A stretch of 64,000 nucleotides of DNA from Niveispirillum sp. SYP-B3756 (GCF_009495745.1 NZ_WIDQ01000007.1:62001-126000), one strand, 5' to 3'; shown: positions 10,772 to 21,191, counted from the stretch's first letter. Notes: a model not told the origin generated them from the letters alone. Program-made: numbers and translations.

Positions 10772-12460
10772 TTAAGCCGCGATCAGGGTTTTGACGAACT
10801 TGTCCACTTCCACATTCAGCACTTCGGACTGGCGTGTCACATCCGACGCCGTGCCATGCACCGAACTGGCGGCCCCACCGGTATTGGCGGCGGCCTCACT
10901 GACGCCCTGCACTGCGTTGCAGACGGCCTGGGTGCCATTGGCCACATCCTGCACCCGGCGGGCGATCTCGTTGGTGCTGGCCTGCTGTTCCTCAATCGCC
11001 GCGGCCAGGGCCGTGGTGATCTCCCCGATCTTGTCGATCGTGTAGGCGATGCGGTTGATGGCACCGACGGCGGCCCCGGTTTCCCGCTGGATGTTGGCGA
11101 CCTGGGCGGCGATATCTTCCGTCGCCTTGCCAGTCTGGGTCGCCAGGGTCTTCACCTCGCTGGCGACCACGGCGAAGCCCTTGCCGGCCTCCCCGGCGCG
11201 CGCTGCTTCGATCGTGGCGTTCAGTGCCAGCAGGTTGGTCTGGGCGGCGATGCCCTGGATCAGCGTCACCACCTCCTCGATCCGGGTGGCGGCACCCTGC
11301 AGCCCATCCATGGTGCGGGTGGTTTCGGTGGCGTCCTCCACGGCGGCGCGGGTGACATTGTTCACCTCCACCACCTGCCGGGCAATCTCGGAGATGGACG
11401 CGTTGATCTCTTCCGTGGCGGCCGCCACGCTCTGCACGCTGCCAGCCGATTCGTTGGACGCCTGGGCGACTTCCGATGCCTGGCCGGCGGCGGCCTGGGC
11501 GGCGGCGGTCAGGCCCTGGGCGCTGTCACGCATATCCTGGGCGGAACTGGCGAGGGCGGCGGAAACCTGGCCCAGCTTGGCCGCGAAGTCGTTGGTCATA
11601 CGTTCCAACTGCTGGCGGCGCTTTTCCTTGGCGATCTGTTCTGCCTGCTGTTCGGCGGCCATGCGGCGGCCATCCAGAAGACCAGCCTTGAACACGTCCA
11701 GTGCATTGGCAATACGACCAATTTCATCCTTACGACCGGTTTCGGGCACTAAGGCATCATAATCGCCACCCGCCAGCGTCTGCACCGTATCGGTGACGCG
11801 GGTCAGCGGCTTGGTCACTTGGCGAGAAACCATCCAGGTCGCAAAGCTGACAGAGGTGAAAATGCCGATGGCAGCGATGATCAGCATCAGATTGCGTTCG
11901 GTGGCGGCAAAGGCGTCCAACTCGTCAATGGTGCTGTCCACATAGGCCACCTGCTGCTGCGACAGCTTGATCATTACATCGTTGAAGGCCTTGCGGTTGG
12001 CGCGGTTGGCATCATTGTCACCAATGACGCGGGCGGCGTCGGCACCATCCTTGCGACCGGCTTCCATCATGTCAGTACGGAAGCGAATAAATTCCCGTCC
12101 CCGCGCGATGGCGTCCCGCATCTCCTTTTCCACCGCCGGGTCAATCACGGCTTCATAGCCGGTCAGGCGTTTATCCAGCGTCGTCAGGCTGGCGGTCATG
12201 GTCTTGGCAAATTTTTCGAACTCAGCGGTGTCACGGGCCATATAGATCCCGCGACTATCCATCACCACGGCATTGATCAGGCCATTGATCTGTTCAGAGA
12301 GAACGGCGCGCTTACTCGCCGCGCCCATCCGCTCCACCTCCTTTTGGTAAACAGACAGCGCTTGTAATCCCAACACAACCATGGTCACCGCAACCAGGGC
12401 CAGAAAGGCAACCGCCAAGTTGACCTTGAGCGCTATTCGCATATCGCGGAAATTCAACAT
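10772..12460 (-). CDS. Methyl-accepting chemotaxis protein (4-helix-bundle sensor, HAMP)
   Basis: A 562-residue transmembrane receptor starting [15 protein letters not shown] at ATG 12460, with GGAGA eight bases upstream. TM1 is about residues 12-33 and TM2 about 195-215 ([18 protein letters not shown]). Between them is an all-helical periplasmic domain of the 4HB_MCP type. HAMP follows ([20 protein letters not shown]), then the MCP signalling hairpin with tip [20 protein letters not shown]. The ligand cannot be predicted. The first chemoreceptor in this window (2732-4744) differs in sensor type. Confidence 0.93.
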   Translation of the reverse strand: MLNFRDMRIALKVNLAVAFLALVAVTMVVLGLQALSVYQKEVERMGAASKRAVLSEQINGLINAVVMDSRGIYMARDTAEFEKFAKTMTASLTTLDKRLTGYEAVIDPAVEKEMRDAIARGREFIRFRTDMMEAGRKDGADAARVIGDNDANRANRKAFNDVMIKLSQQQVAYVDSTIDELDAFAATERNLMLIIAAIGIFTSVSFATWMVSRQVTKPLTRVTDTVQTLAGGDYDALVPETGRKDEIGRIANALDVFKAGLLDGRRMAAEQQAEQIAKEKRRQQLERMTNDFAAKLGQVSAALASSAQDMRDSAQGLTAAAQAAAGQASEVAQASNESAGSVQSVAAATEEINASISEIARQVVEVNNVTRAAVEDATETTRTMDGLQGAATRIEEVVTLIQGIAAQTNLLALNATIEAARAGEAGKGFAVVASEVKTLATQTGKATEDIAAQVANIQRETGAAVGAINRIAYTIDKIGEITTALAAAIEEQQASTNEIARRVQDVANGTQAVCNAVQGVSEAAANTGGAASSVHGTASDVTRQSEVLNVEVDKFVKTLIAA

Positions 12461-12651
12461 GGCTTCTTCTCCTGACAACTTTTGGATAGGTCGAGGCGCT
12501 ACATTTGCGCCCACTCCTTATGTTGTCAGAATGCCAAGATTCCCAATTTTGAACAGATATGCAGAGGGTTATGATTGCGGTCGCTGCAACCTTCTCCGCA
12601 ATTGGTTGATTTTGTTACCGTATTATTGGCCTGTCATCTTGGAAACCGATG

Positions 12652-13365
12652 TCATTGCCTGGACCGGCGGCGGAAGCGCAGGAAAACCGGGCGACAACCG
12701 GTCAACATTTTCTGCTCGTATCGTGTGGCCGGCCAATCATCTGGGCGTGTGCGCCAATGGGTCGGGCCTTCCGCCATCCACTCGAAATCCGGATGGCGCC
12801 AAGTATGTTCCAGCATCCACCGGGCCAGTTGCATATCGTCAGACGCCATACGCAGTTCCGCCCCATCCTTCAGCACGCGGGCGAGGCGCGGCAGGTTGTC
12901 CGGCCCGATGAAACGGCGGAACGCGTGGCGCGCCTTGGGCCAGGGATCGGGGAACAGCACGAAGGCGCGACCAACCGACGCATCGGGCAGGGCATCCAGA
13001 ATGGGGCGGGCATCATCGGGCACCACGCGGATATTCCGCTGCCCGCCCGTTTCGATATGTTTCAAAAGCGAGGAGACGCCGTTGATGAACGGCTCGCAGC
13101 CGATAAAGCCGATATCGGGGTTGCGCTCCGCGTGCCAGGCCAGATGTTCGCCGCCACCAAACCCGACCTCAAACCACAGGTCGCGCATCGGCTGATCGAA
13201 CAAGGCGCAGACATCCAGCTTGGTGCCATCCTTGGGCGCTTCCAGCTTTAACGCAGGCAACAAAGTGTCCAGTACCTCAAGGCGACCCTTGCGCAGGGGC
13301 CGGCCATGGCGACGGCCGTAAAGAACCTTGCGGTGGGGGATGTCGTCGGGGTTCTGCGTGGACAT
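12652..13365 (-). CDS. trmB: tRNA (guanine-N7)-methyltransferase TrmB
   Basis: A 237-residue SAM-dependent methyltransferase that forms m7G46 in tRNA. The SAM-binding motif is LWFEVGFGGGEHLAWHAE (about residues 64-81). The family signature GRAFVLFPDPWPKARHAFRR lies at about 132-151, with RRFIGPDNL and the C-terminal GPTHWRTRPDDWPATRYEQK block. It lies about 100 bases downstream of metK in the same direction, so the SAM producer and a SAM consumer may share a transcript. A weak GC-rich hairpin (13411-13434) lies in the gap. Confidence 0.95.
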   Translation of the reverse strand: MSTQNPDDIPHRKVLYGRRHGRPLRKGRLEVLDTLLPALKLEAPKDGTKLDVCALFDQPMRDLWFEVGFGGGEHLAWHAERNPDIGFIGCEPFINGVSSLLKHIETGGQRNIRVVPDDARPILDALPDASVGRAFVLFPDPWPKARHAFRRFIGPDNLPRLARVLKDGAELRMASDDMQLARWMLEHTWRHPDFEWMAEGPTHWRTRPDDWPATRYEQKMLTGCRPVFLRFRRRSRQ

Positions 13366-13461
13366 GGTGCTGGATCAACCGGGCTTGGGAAAGGTCTTGT
13401 GAAAGGCAAACGGCCCGCCGGTAAGGGCGGGCCGGTCGCAGGTACTTTGGCAGGGCCTGGA

Positions 13462-14631
13462 TCAGGCGCCGAACGCAGACTTCAGATCGGCAACCAGATC
13501 GGTGTTCTCCCAGCTGAAGCCGCCATCGGCTTCCGGCTCCCGGCCGAAATGGCCATAAGCAGCGGTGCGGGCATAGATGGCGCGGTTCAGCTTCAGATGC
13601 TCGCGGATGCCACGGGGGCTCAGGTTCATCAACTGGCGCAGCACGTCGGACAGCTTGTCCTCATCCACGCGGCCGGTGCCGGCCGTGTCGATATAGACCG
13701 ACAGCGGGTGCGACACGCCGATGGCGTAGCTGAGCTGGATGGTGCACTTGTCGGCCAGACCGGCGGCGACGACGTTCTTGGCCAGATAGCGCGCGGCATA
13801 GGCGGCAGAACGGTCCACCTTGGTGGGATCCTTGCCGGAGAAGGCGCCGCCACCATGCGGGGCAGCCCCGCCATAGGTGTCCACAATGATCTTGCGGCCG
13901 GTCAGACCGGCATCACCATCCGGGCCGCCAATGACGAAACGACCGGTCGGGTTGACGTAGAACGCCTCTTCCGGGCACATCCAGCCTTCCGGCAGGATGC
14001 CCAGCACATGGCGGCGCGCGGTCTCCCGGATTTCTTCCTGGGACACGCTTTCGGAATGCTGGGTGGACAGCACAACGGAGGTGGCGCCGACCGGCTTGCC
14101 ATCGCGGTATTGCAGGGAGAACTGGCTCTTCGCATCCGGGCCCAGCCAGGGGGTGGCACCGGAATGGCGCACTTCCGCCAAGTTCTTCAGCAGCTTGTGG
14201 CTGTAATAAATCGGTGCCGGCATCAGGGCCGGGGTTTCGGTGCAGGCATAACCGAACATGATGCCCTGGTCGCCTGCCCCTTCATCCTTGTTGCCGGCGG
14301 CATCGACGCCGACGGCGATGTCAGCGGACTGGGCGTGCAGATGGACCGCAACATCGGCGGTGGCCCAGTGGAAGCCCTTCTGCTCATAGCCGATATCGCG
14401 GACGGCCGCGCGGGCAACCTCTTCCACCTGCTTCAGCAGTTCACCTGGGCCGCGCACTTCACCGGCGATGACGATCCGGTTGGTGGTCGCCAGGGTCTCA
14501 CAGGCGACGCGGGCATAGGGATCCTGGGCCAGATACAGGTCGACCACGGCATCGGAGATGCGGTCACACACCTTGTCGGGATGGCCCTCGGAGACTGACT
14601 CGCTGGTGAAAATATAATTCGTCTTTGCCAC
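13462..14631 (-). CDS. metK: S-adenosylmethionine synthetase
   Basis: A 389-residue enzyme that makes SAM from methionine and ATP. GTG 14631 is chosen because it directly gives [20 protein letters not shown], the conserved MetK N-terminus, and GAGG lies about 10 bases upstream. The longer frame to 14763 has no family similarity and would cross a strong hairpin. Other signatures are [16 protein letters not shown] (about 120-135) and [19 protein letters not shown] (about 261-279). It sits between an XRE regulator gene and trmB. Confidence 0.96.
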   Translation of the reverse strand: MAKTNYIFTSESVSEGHPDKVCDRISDAVVDLYLAQDPYARVACETLATTNRIVIAGEVRGPGELLKQVEEVARAAVRDIGYEQKGFHWATADVAVHLHAQSADIAVGVDAAGNKDEGAGDQGIMFGYACTETPALMPAPIYYSHKLLKNLAEVRHSGATPWLGPDAKSQFSLQYRDGKPVGATSVVLSTQHSESVSQEEIRETARRHVLGILPEGWMCPEEAFYVNPTGRFVIGGPDGDAGLTGRKIIVDTYGGAAPHGGGAFSGKDPTKVDRSAAYAARYLAKNVVAAGLADKCTIQLSYAIGVSHPLSVYIDTAGTGRVDEDKLSDVLRQLMNLSPRGIREHLKLNRAIYARTAAYGHFGREPEADGGFSWENTDLVADLKSAFGA

Positions 14632-14671
14632 TTGCGATCGCCTCGGTCTGTGAAAGCGCTGGGTGTTGAAA

Positions 14672-14710
14672 AAACACGCCGCCCCTGGAACAACCAGGTG
14701 CAGCGTGTTT
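14672..14710 (-). terminator. Hairpin between the XRE gene and metK (terminator or attenuator)
   Basis: On the minus strand, AAACACGCTGCACCTGG folds onto CCAGGGGCGGCGTGTTT with a five-base loop, followed by TTTC. It lies 41 bases before the metK GTG and about 70 bases after the XRE stop. It could terminate the XRE transcript or attenuate metK. TTGACC at 14736-14731 upstream of it could be a -35 for metK, but no good -10 is seen. I do not recognise a known SAM riboswitch class here. Confidence 0.6.
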
Positions 14711-14781
14711 GTCGCAAGCTTTACGGATATGGTCAAGAGAGGGTGACAGCCATTTGCCGGCATTTCACCCTTTCAGGTTGC

Positions 14782-15234
14782 TCAAGCCGCGTCGGCGGCC
14801 GAAGCAACAGCCTTGGTCAGCTCGAAGATGCGCTTGCGCACACCGGGATCGGTGATGCGATAATAGGCGCGCACCAGTTCCAGCGTCTCGCGCTTGGCCA
14901 TCGGGTCCGGCTCACCGGCTTCCGGCATGGCGGACGGCGCGCTGCTGGCCTCACCGCTCTCCGGGTCGGCAATGTCGTCGAAGAAGAAGGAGACCGGTAC
15001 GTCCAGCACGCGGGACAGGTCGAACAGGCGGGAAGCCCCGATGCGGTTGGCACCCCGCTCGTATTTCTGCACCTGCTGGAACGTCAGGCCAATGGCCTCG
15101 CCCAGTTTCTCCTGGCTCATACCCAGCAGGGTGCGGCGCAGTCGGACGCGGGCGCCGACATGCACATCGATCGGATTGGGCTTACCCAGCTTGGGACGAC
15201 CGCCACCACGACGGCCACGGGTTGCGGTTTGCAT
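14782..15234 (-). CDS. XRE-family transcriptional regulator
   Basis: A 150-residue DNA-binding protein with an N-terminal helix-turn-helix at about residues 30-82 (VRLRRTLLGMSQEKLGEAIG, then FQQVQKYERGANRIG). It is followed by SRLFDLSRVLDVPVSFFFDD and an acidic linker, with a conserved C-terminal helix LVRAYYRITDPGVRKRIFEL. This is a widespread alphaproteobacterial regulator class; the target genes are not known from sequence. Its position upstream of metK suggests, but does not prove, a link to methionine/SAM metabolism or simple co-localisation. AACCTCC (complement GGAGGTT) lies just before the ATG. Confidence 0.9.
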   Translation of the reverse strand: MQTATRGRRGGGRPKLGKPNPIDVHVGARVRLRRTLLGMSQEKLGEAIGLTFQQVQKYERGANRIGASRLFDLSRVLDVPVSFFFDDIADPESGEASSAPSAMPEAGEPDPMAKRETLELVRAYYRITDPGVRKRIFELTKAVASAADAA

Positions 15235-15808
15235 TTTAACAACCTCCAGATTGGCGGATGGGCTGATCCTGCGACATACGTTTGCATGGCGTCAAGTTCT
15301 TTGCCCTATGCTTCGGGATGTAAGGTCACCGGCTTCTGCGCCTTTTTCGATGGCTTTCCTAAAGCTGTATGAGTGGGGGGGCTTTTTTTACAGAAGCGAC
15401 GTGTTATGAAGATGAACACGCCCTCTGGCTGTGCCAATAGTTCTTTCGGTCACATAGCCAAAGGATATCACGGGGCTGGAACTGGAAATCGTCGCCCAGT
15501 AATGTCTGATCAATGGCTTCAATTGTATGCCGAAAATGGTTAGGTCGGCGTATTGTGCATGGCTGCCAGTATGACGGTCTCCAGCCGGTCGATTTCATCC
15601 TCGGTCAGTTCAGAAGACTGGCTTAGAGCGGATCGCATAAAGCAGACAGCGATGCCTACGGGAATGACGTTGGCCGCGTCAAAAAATCTGATCTGAAGTG
15701 GCTTCCTGTCGCAAATTCGTGTCCCGGCCCTCGAATTTGTGTCTACAGCCCCTCGGTTCCCAAATTTGTATCGGCGATCCGTATAGTCGTGTCCAAATCG
15801 GCCTTGGC
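15235..15808. other. Gene-free region with degraded coding remnants and phased repeats
   Basis: About 570 bases without a convincing gene. GC is visibly lower than in the neighbours. A minus-strand frame around 15544-15720 encodes a short stretch ending ELTEDEIDRLETVILAAMHN with no proper start, and could be the tail of a lost gene. The left part presumably holds the promoter of the XRE gene (TTGACG on the minus strand near 15290). The right part holds the five-copy repeat array described separately. Confidence 0.5.
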
Positions 15809-15823
15809 TTAAAAATCCGTGTC
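15713..15823 (-). repeat. Five phased direct repeats of GACACRAATTT
   Basis: On the minus strand the 11-mers are GACACGGATTT (15823-15813), GACACGACTAT (15794-15784), GATACAAATTT (15772-15762), GACACAAATTC (15743-15733) and GACACGAATTT (15723-15713). Start-to-start distances are 29, 22, 29 and 20 bases. The first copy overlaps the stop codon of the isonitrile-hydratase-like gene and supplies its last codons. The spacers share no sequence. Function unknown; a multi-site protein-binding array is possible. Confidence 0.55.
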
Positions 15824-16504
15824 AGCATACAGGCCCAGCCGGGTGGCGGCGCGGCTGGCGGCCTCCCAGCGGCGGTCTTGAAAACCCGCAGCACGGTCGC
15901 GTAGTTGGGTCACCAGATCGGCGGGTGCCTGTTGCGGGTTGCCGGCGGCAAAGGGTGGGGCCGGGTCATATTCCATGGAAAGCTGGGTCGTCTCCGCCCG
16001 CTCCCGCCCTAACAGCAGTTCGGCCAGCACCAGGGCGAAATCAATGCCCGAGGTCACGCCGGCGCCGGTAACGCGGTTGCGGTCCACCACCACCCGTTCG
16101 GCCACCGGTGTGCAGTTGAACAGGGCCAGCTGTTCCAGCGACAGCCAGTGGCAGGTGGCCCGATAGCCGGTCAGCAGCCCCGCCGCCGCCAGCAGCAGCG
16201 ATCCGGTGCAGACCGAGGTGACATAGCGGGCCTGTGCGGCCTGGGCGCAGAGAAATTCCAACACTGCCGCATCATCCATCAAGGCCAGCTGGCCGGGGCC
16301 GCCGGGCACGAACAGGATATCGGCGGGCGGGCAATGGGCGAAGTCCACTGTCGGCAGCAGGCGCAGGCCGCCCCCATCCGTGACGGGGGTGGTGTCCTTC
16401 CAGGCCAGATGGAGGGTCAGTTCCTTCAACCGGGCCAGCACCTCGAACGGGCCGGTCAGGTCCAACTGGGTCAGGCCGGGATAAAGCAGCATCACCACAT
16501 TCAT
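15809..16504 (-). CDS. DJ-1/PfpI family protein, isonitrile hydratase-like
   Basis: A 231-residue cytoplasmic protein that closely resembles Pseudomonas InhA (isonitrile hydratase, which turns isonitriles into N-substituted formamides). The nucleophile elbow is YVTSVCTGSLLL (Cys at about residue 99, followed by Thr). The acidic partner is in TQLDLTGPFEVLA (Asp at about residue 15). LSMEYDPAPPF.AG also matches InhA. The substrate is inferred from similarity only; other DJ-1/PfpI members are proteases or regulators. ATG 16504 is preferred to GTG 16507 by its spacing from GGGGAGG. The last residues (DTDF) are encoded by a unit of the downstream repeat array. Confidence 0.85.
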   Translation of the reverse strand: MNVVMLLYPGLTQLDLTGPFEVLARLKELTLHLAWKDTTPVTDGGGLRLLPTVDFAHCPPADILFVPGGPGQLALMDDAAVLEFLCAQAAQARYVTSVCTGSLLLAAAGLLTGYRATCHWLSLEQLALFNCTPVAERVVVDRNRVTGAGVTSGIDFALVLAELLLGRERAETTQLSMEYDPAPPFAAGNPQQAPADLVTQLRDRAAGFQDRRWEAASRAATRLGLYADTDF

Positions 16505-16531
16505 CACCCTACCTCCCCTTGCTTAGGCACC

Positions 16532-17563
16532 CTACCCGCCGCGCCTGGCCCATTGTGCCAGTTGGAAGAAGGTGCGGGCACAGATCGTTTCATCCGGCAT
16601 ATGGGTGCGTTTGGCATCGGCCTCCGCCTCCACCAGCCGGGTCAGGGCCTGGGCCAGCAGCGGCAGGGTCCAGCGGCGCACCTGGGCTACCATCGGCGTT
16701 TCCAGCTTGAAGAAGACGGGCGGGCGCAGGGACTTCACCGCCTGCTGCGGTGTCTGGCCATGGGCCATATGGGCCACCGCCTGGTGCAGCCGCTGGAAAT
16801 GCCGCTGGGCGGCGCGCAGGATGGCCACGGTGCTGGTGCCATCGGCGAACAGGCGGCGCAGGCTGCGATCCACTTCCGCCAGATCGCCGGACGCGGCGGC
16901 CATGGCCGGTTCATCCAGATCCAGGGCGGCGCTATCGCCGATCACGGCGCGCACATCGGCCAGCGTCACCCGCTTCTCGCCCAGCATATAAATCGCCAGC
17001 TTGTCGATCTCGCTGCGGGCCATGGCGCGGTCGCCCACCAGATTGCCGGCCAGCCAGTCGCGCGCCTCCGGATCGATCTGCATCCCATGGTCCACCATCA
17101 TGCGGCCGATGGTGGCGGCCAGCTCGTCCTCCCCCTCCACATAGCAGGCGATGGCGGCTGCCTCTTCGCCGGCATCCTCCACCGCCTTGCGCAGTTTGGA
17201 ACGGGCGTCCAACTCGCCGGCCTCCACCACCAGCAGCGTATCGCCGGGGGGCATGGCCTTCAGCAGGCCGGTGATGGCCGGCGCCAGTTTTTCATCCGCA
17301 TCGCGCAGCCGTACCACGCGGCGCCCGCCGGTCAGGGCGATGGCGGCCATTTCATCAGCCAGCCGGGCCGGATCGCCCGTCACCTGATCGGCCTTCATCT
17401 CCGTCACCCGGAACGGGTCGGAAAGGTCGGCACAGGCGGATTGCGCGGCGAGCTTGCCGCGTTCGCGCACCAGCCCCGGATCGGGGCCATAGAGCAGCAC
17501 CAGCCGGGTGGCCGCACCGGGGCGCTTGGCAAAGGCATCGGCGTTGCGGGGCTGGACCTTCAC
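16532..17563 (-). CDS. holA: DNA polymerase III subunit delta
   Basis: A 343-residue clamp-loader subunit that opens the beta sliding clamp. It begins with KVQPRNADAFAKR and has the family's AATRLVLLYGPDPGLVRERG segment near the N-terminus, followed by the typical LDARSKLRKAVEDA and DHGMQIDPEARDWLA blocks. The start is GTG 17563. It lies 12 bases after lptE, in the lptE-holA order usual in alphaproteobacteria, where LPS-transport and replication genes share a transcript with leuS. Confidence 0.92.
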   Translation of the reverse strand: MKVQPRNADAFAKRPGAATRLVLLYGPDPGLVRERGKLAAQSACADLSDPFRVTEMKADQVTGDPARLADEMAAIALTGGRRVVRLRDADEKLAPAITGLLKAMPPGDTLLVVEAGELDARSKLRKAVEDAGEEAAAIACYVEGEDELAATIGRMMVDHGMQIDPEARDWLAGNLVGDRAMARSEIDKLAIYMLGEKRVTLADVRAVIGDSAALDLDEPAMAAASGDLAEVDRSLRRLFADGTSTVAILRAAQRHFQRLHQAVAHMAHGQTPQQAVKSLRPPVFFKLETPMVAQVRRWTLPLLAQALTRLVEAEADAKRTHMPDETICARTFFQLAQWARRGG

Positions 17564-17575
17564 GGGTGCCTCCCC

Positions 17576-18082
17576 TCAGCTGGCATCGCGGACGAAATAG
17601 AGTGACAGCCGGGTGCGGATATCGTCGGCCAGTTCCGTCAGGCCACGATCATAGGCGCCCTGGCGGCTGGCCAGCACGGCGAACTGGCTGTCCAGCAGGT
17701 TGAAGCTGATCACGGAGCGGGAGAAGGTGCGATAGACCACCTGACCGCTGTGATTATCGATCAGTTCATAATTGGCCTGCAGGCGCAGGCGGGCGCGGGT
17801 GGCCGTGGCATCCTTCTGGATGCCTAGTTGCTCTTCGGCCGCCGACAGGGCAACGGCCAGCCGGTAACGCGCATCCGCCGGGCGGCCGTCGGTATAGAAG
17901 CGGTCGATCAGATTATTGCGCAGCACCTGACCATTGCGGTCGGGGATCGGGTCGATCTGCACATTGGCCAGGGCCATGCCGGCCGTCACGCCGCCGGCCC
18001 GTGTGCCATAAACCGGCTGGAACCCGCAGCCGGCGAGCGGCAGCAGGGCGATAAGGGCGGCGGCAATCAGGCGCTTGGACAT
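17576..18082 (-). CDS. lptE: LPS-assembly lipoprotein LptE
   Basis: A 168-residue outer-membrane lipoprotein that plugs LptD during lipopolysaccharide insertion. The signal peptide ends in the lipobox LAGC (Cys at about residue 19), followed by GFQPVYG, the typical LptE mature start. ATG 18082 (MSKRLIAAALIALLPLAGC) is chosen; the TTG six bases earlier is unlikely. The gene follows leuS after a palindromic repeat and precedes holA. Confidence 0.9.
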   Translation of the reverse strand: MSKRLIAAALIALLPLAGCGFQPVYGTRAGGVTAGMALANVQIDPIPDRNGQVLRNNLIDRFYTDGRPADARYRLAVALSAAEEQLGIQKDATATRARLRLQANYELIDNHSGQVVYRTFSRSVISFNLLDSQFAVLASRQGAYDRGLTELADDIRTRLSLYFVRDAS

Positions 18083-18194
18083 GGACAAATCGTTCCCTGG
18101 CAGGGGCGGCGGCGCAGTTTAACGCGGATGGGGGGGCGGCGGCCATCCCCTCCACGGTCTATTCCTTGACCACTACTCTCTTCGTCTACTCTTC

Positions 18195-18295
18195 CCGTCA
18201 TTCCCGCGAAGGCGGGAATCCATACAACGCTTCTACAGGATGCCATTTCCGGTTCGGCGATGGTGCTTGGATTCCCGCCTTCGCGGGAATGACGG
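18195..18295. repeat. Long inverted repeat of the CCGTCATTCCCGCG family, copy between leuS and lptE
   Basis: Two arms CCGTCATTCCCGCGAAGGCG and its complement enclose a 50-base loop, longer than in the other copies and with little similarity to their loops. The MITE-like ends seen for the copies at 4756 and 45363 are not recognisable. The element lies in the leuS-lptE gap, within an apparent transcription unit, so it could form a strong mRNA stem. Confidence 0.85.
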
Positions 18296-18401
18296 TTTAA
18301 GGCAGGGCCAAGAGGAGAGAATAGAAGGGGCTTCAAAGGTAGTTGGGAAATACCCTACCACCAAACATCGATGGGGGCCGGTCGCCCGGCCCCCGTTTCC
18401 A

Positions 18402-20987
18402 TCACGCCACGATATTGACGATGCGGTTGGGCACCACGATGACCTTGCGCGGTTCCTTGCCGTCGAGCGCACGCTGCACATTGGCATCGGCGAGCGCTGC
18501 GGCCTGGGCCACATCCTGGGCGCAGTCGCGCGGCAGGGTCAGCGTGGCGCGCAGCTTGCCATTCACCTGCACGCCCATGGTGACACTGTCATCCACCACC
18601 AGGGCCGGATCGGCCACCGGCCAGGCACGCTCCACCAGCAGGTCGCCATGGCCCAGTTCGGCCCACATTTCCTGGGCCAAATGCGGCATCACCGGCTGCA
18701 CGATCTGCGCCATATATTCCAGCGCCTCGCGGGCGGCCCAACCCTCATCCGCGCCGACCGTGCCCTTGGCTGCCAGCTTGGACAGGGCATCACCCAGCGC
18801 ATTGGTGAAGGTGCGCAGCTTGGCCACGGCGCTGTTGAAGCGATAGCCCTCGATATCCTCCCCCACGCTGGCGGCTGCCTTGTGGGCGGCGCGGCGGATG
18901 GCGGTGGCGTCCGCGCTGAAGCTGTCCGGCTGGGCGCTGTTGGCGGCGGGCAGGTCAAAGCCCGGTTCCGTCACCAGACGCCACAGCCGGTTGATATAGC
19001 GCCAGGCGCCATCAATGCCGGCCTCGGTCCATTCCAGATCGCGGTCGGGCGGGCTGTCGGACATCATGAACAGGCGGGCGGCATCGGCACCATAGGAACC
19101 GATGATGCCTTCCGGATCGACGACGTTCTTCTTCGACTTCGACATCTTGATGACGGGGCCGACCGTCACCGGTGACCCGTCAGCAATCTTCTTTGCCGTC
19201 GTGCCCTGAATTTCCACGTCGGTGGGGAACATCCATTTGCCGTCAGTATCCTGGAAGGTGGCGTGGGTCACCATGCCCTGGGTGAACAGGCCGCCAAACG
19301 GCTCGGCCAAGTCCAGATAACCGACATGGGAGAGGGCGCGGGTCCAGAAGCGGGAATAGAGCAGGTGCAGCACGGCATGTTCGATGCCGCCGATATAATT
19401 ATCGACCGGCAGCCAGTACTTCACCAGTTCCTTGTCAAAGGCCACCTGTTCGTTGCGCGGGTCGGCGAAACGCAGGAAATACCAGCTCGACTCGATAAAG
19501 GTGTCGAACGTGTCCGTCTCCCGCTCCGCATCCTTGCCGCAGGACGGGCACTTCACATGCTTCCAGGTGGCATGGCGGGCCAGCGGGTTGCCCGGCTGGT
19601 CGAAGGTTACGTCCGGCGGCAGGGTCACCGGCAACTGGTCTTCCGGCACATGCACCACGCCGCAATCCGGGCAATGGATGATGGGGATCGGGCAGCCCCA
19701 GTAACGCTGGCGCGATACGCCCCAGTCCCGCAGGCGGAACATGGTCGTGCCCTGGCCCCGGCCCAGGGATTCGATCTTGGCGATGGCCGCCTTCTTGCCC
19801 GCTTCCACTTCCATGCCATCCAGGAAGTCGGAATTGCGCAGCAGGCCGGGGCCGGCATAGGCCTCAGTCCCCACCTGGAAGCTGGCGGGATCGGCATCGG
19901 CCGGCACCACCACCGGCTTCACCGGCAGATCGTACTTGCGGGCGAAATCCAGGTCGCGCTGGTCATGCGCCGGGCAGCCGAAAATGGCCCCCGTGCCATA
20001 TTCCATCAGCACGAAATTGGCGACATAGACCGGCAGGTGCCAGCCCTTCACAAAGGGATGCTCGGCCGTCACCGGCGTGCGATAGCCCTTCTTTTCCGCC
20101 TGTTCCAGCGTGGCTTCGCTGGTGCCCATGCGGTTGCATTCGGCGATGAATTCGGCCAGATCGGCATCACCCTCCGCCAGCGTGGCGGCCAGCGGGTGGT
20201 TCGGGCTGATCGCCACGAAGCTGGCACCGAACAGCGTGTCGGGCCGCGTGGTGAACACCTCCAGATCGGCATGGCCGCCCGACAGCTCGAAGAAGAAGCG
20301 GCAGCCCTGCGACTTGCCGATCCAGTTCTCCTGCATGATGCGGACCTTCTCCGGCCAGCGGTCCAGCGTGCCGATGGCGGAGAGCAGTTCGTCAGCGAAA
20401 TGGGTGATCTTCAGGAACCACTGGGACAGCTTGCGCTTTTCCACCAGGGCACCCGTGCGCCAGCCGCGCCCGTCAATCACCTGTTCATTGGCCAGAACGG
20501 TGTTATCCACCGGATCCCAGTTGACCCAGCTTTCCTTGCGATAGGCTAGCCCCGCCTTCAGGAAATCCAGGAACATCTTCTGTTCGAACCGGTAATATTC
20601 CGGCCGGCAGGTGGCGATCTCCCGCTCCCAGTCGATGGCAAGGCCCATCGTCTTCAACTGGGCGCGCATCGCCTTGATGTTCTCGTAGGTCCAGGTGCCC
20701 GGATGCGTGTTCCGCTCCAGTGCGGCGTTTTCCGCCGGCAGGCCGAAGGCGTCCCAGCCCATCGGGTGCAGTACGTTGAAACCCTTGGCCCGCTTGTAGC
20801 GGGCGATCACGTCGCCGATGGTGTAATTGCGCACATGGCCCATATGGATGCGCCCCGACGGATAGGGGAACATTTCCAACACATAGGTCTTGGGCTTTGA
20901 TGGATCGGCGGTGACGGCAAAGCTGCGGCGCTCGTCCCAGACGGACTGCCACTTGGCTTCGGTTTCACGGACATTGTAGCGGGACAT
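18402..20987 (-). CDS. leuS: Leucyl-tRNA synthetase
   Basis: An 861-residue class I aminoacyl-tRNA synthetase, full length for bacterial LeuRS. The HIGH-type motif is in [20 protein letters not shown] (about residues 40-59) and the KMSKS loop in [14 protein letters not shown]. Between them are the CP1 editing domain and a zinc-ribbon-like pair of Cys motifs (CPDC and CPSC). The C-terminal [14 protein letters not shown] segment is typical. It heads the leuS-lptE-holA cluster. Confidence 0.97.
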   Translation of the reverse strand: MSRYNVRETEAKWQSVWDERRSFAVTADPSKPKTYVLEMFPYPSGRIHMGHVRNYTIGDVIARYKRAKGFNVLHPMGWDAFGLPAENAALERNTHPGTWTYENIKAMRAQLKTMGLAIDWEREIATCRPEYYRFEQKMFLDFLKAGLAYRKESWVNWDPVDNTVLANEQVIDGRGWRTGALVEKRKLSQWFLKITHFADELLSAIGTLDRWPEKVRIMQENWIGKSQGCRFFFELSGGHADLEVFTTRPDTLFGASFVAISPNHPLAATLAEGDADLAEFIAECNRMGTSEATLEQAEKKGYRTPVTAEHPFVKGWHLPVYVANFVLMEYGTGAIFGCPAHDQRDLDFARKYDLPVKPVVVPADADPASFQVGTEAYAGPGLLRNSDFLDGMEVEAGKKAAIAKIESLGRGQGTTMFRLRDWGVSRQRYWGCPIPIIHCPDCGVVHVPEDQLPVTLPPDVTFDQPGNPLARHATWKHVKCPSCGKDAERETDTFDTFIESSWYFLRFADPRNEQVAFDKELVKYWLPVDNYIGGIEHAVLHLLYSRFWTRALSHVGYLDLAEPFGGLFTQGMVTHATFQDTDGKWMFPTDVEIQGTTAKKIADGSPVTVGPVIKMSKSKKNVVDPEGIIGSYGADAARLFMMSDSPPDRDLEWTEAGIDGAWRYINRLWRLVTEPGFDLPAANSAQPDSFSADATAIRRAAHKAAASVGEDIEGYRFNSAVAKLRTFTNALGDALSKLAAKGTVGADEGWAAREALEYMAQIVQPVMPHLAQEMWAELGHGDLLVERAWPVADPALVVDDSVTMGVQVNGKLRATLTLPRDCAQDVAQAAALADANVQRALDGKEPRKVIVVPNRIVNIVA

Positions 20988-21191
20988 CGGGGGCAGCCTT
21001 GGAAGGGGTAACGGGTGTCGCTTCGCCGGGCGTCACCCGTTACAGGGGCTGCCGCCCGGCGCGATCTTTAACTTATGCCAGCGCCATGAATTATGACCTC
21101 TGGTCAGAATTCATGGCCCTCAGGCGCCGGCGCCAACTCCGTTGGCTTGGCTTCACGCGGCACGGGCCGCTAAGGCGGCGGTTGCCGCCGT

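Noticed and set aside
14632..14781. Known SAM riboswitch before metK
   Set aside because: I could not match the leader to SAM-I, SAM-II or SAM/SAH consensus segments; only a generic hairpin is supported.
15404..15598. 64-codon minus-strand frame in the low-GC region
   Set aside because: No ribosome binding site and no homology; a different frame at the same place looks like the tail of a lost gene.
15713..15823. CRISPR-like array
   Set aside because: Repeats are only 11 bp and degenerate, spacers are 9-18 bp, and no cas gene is present.
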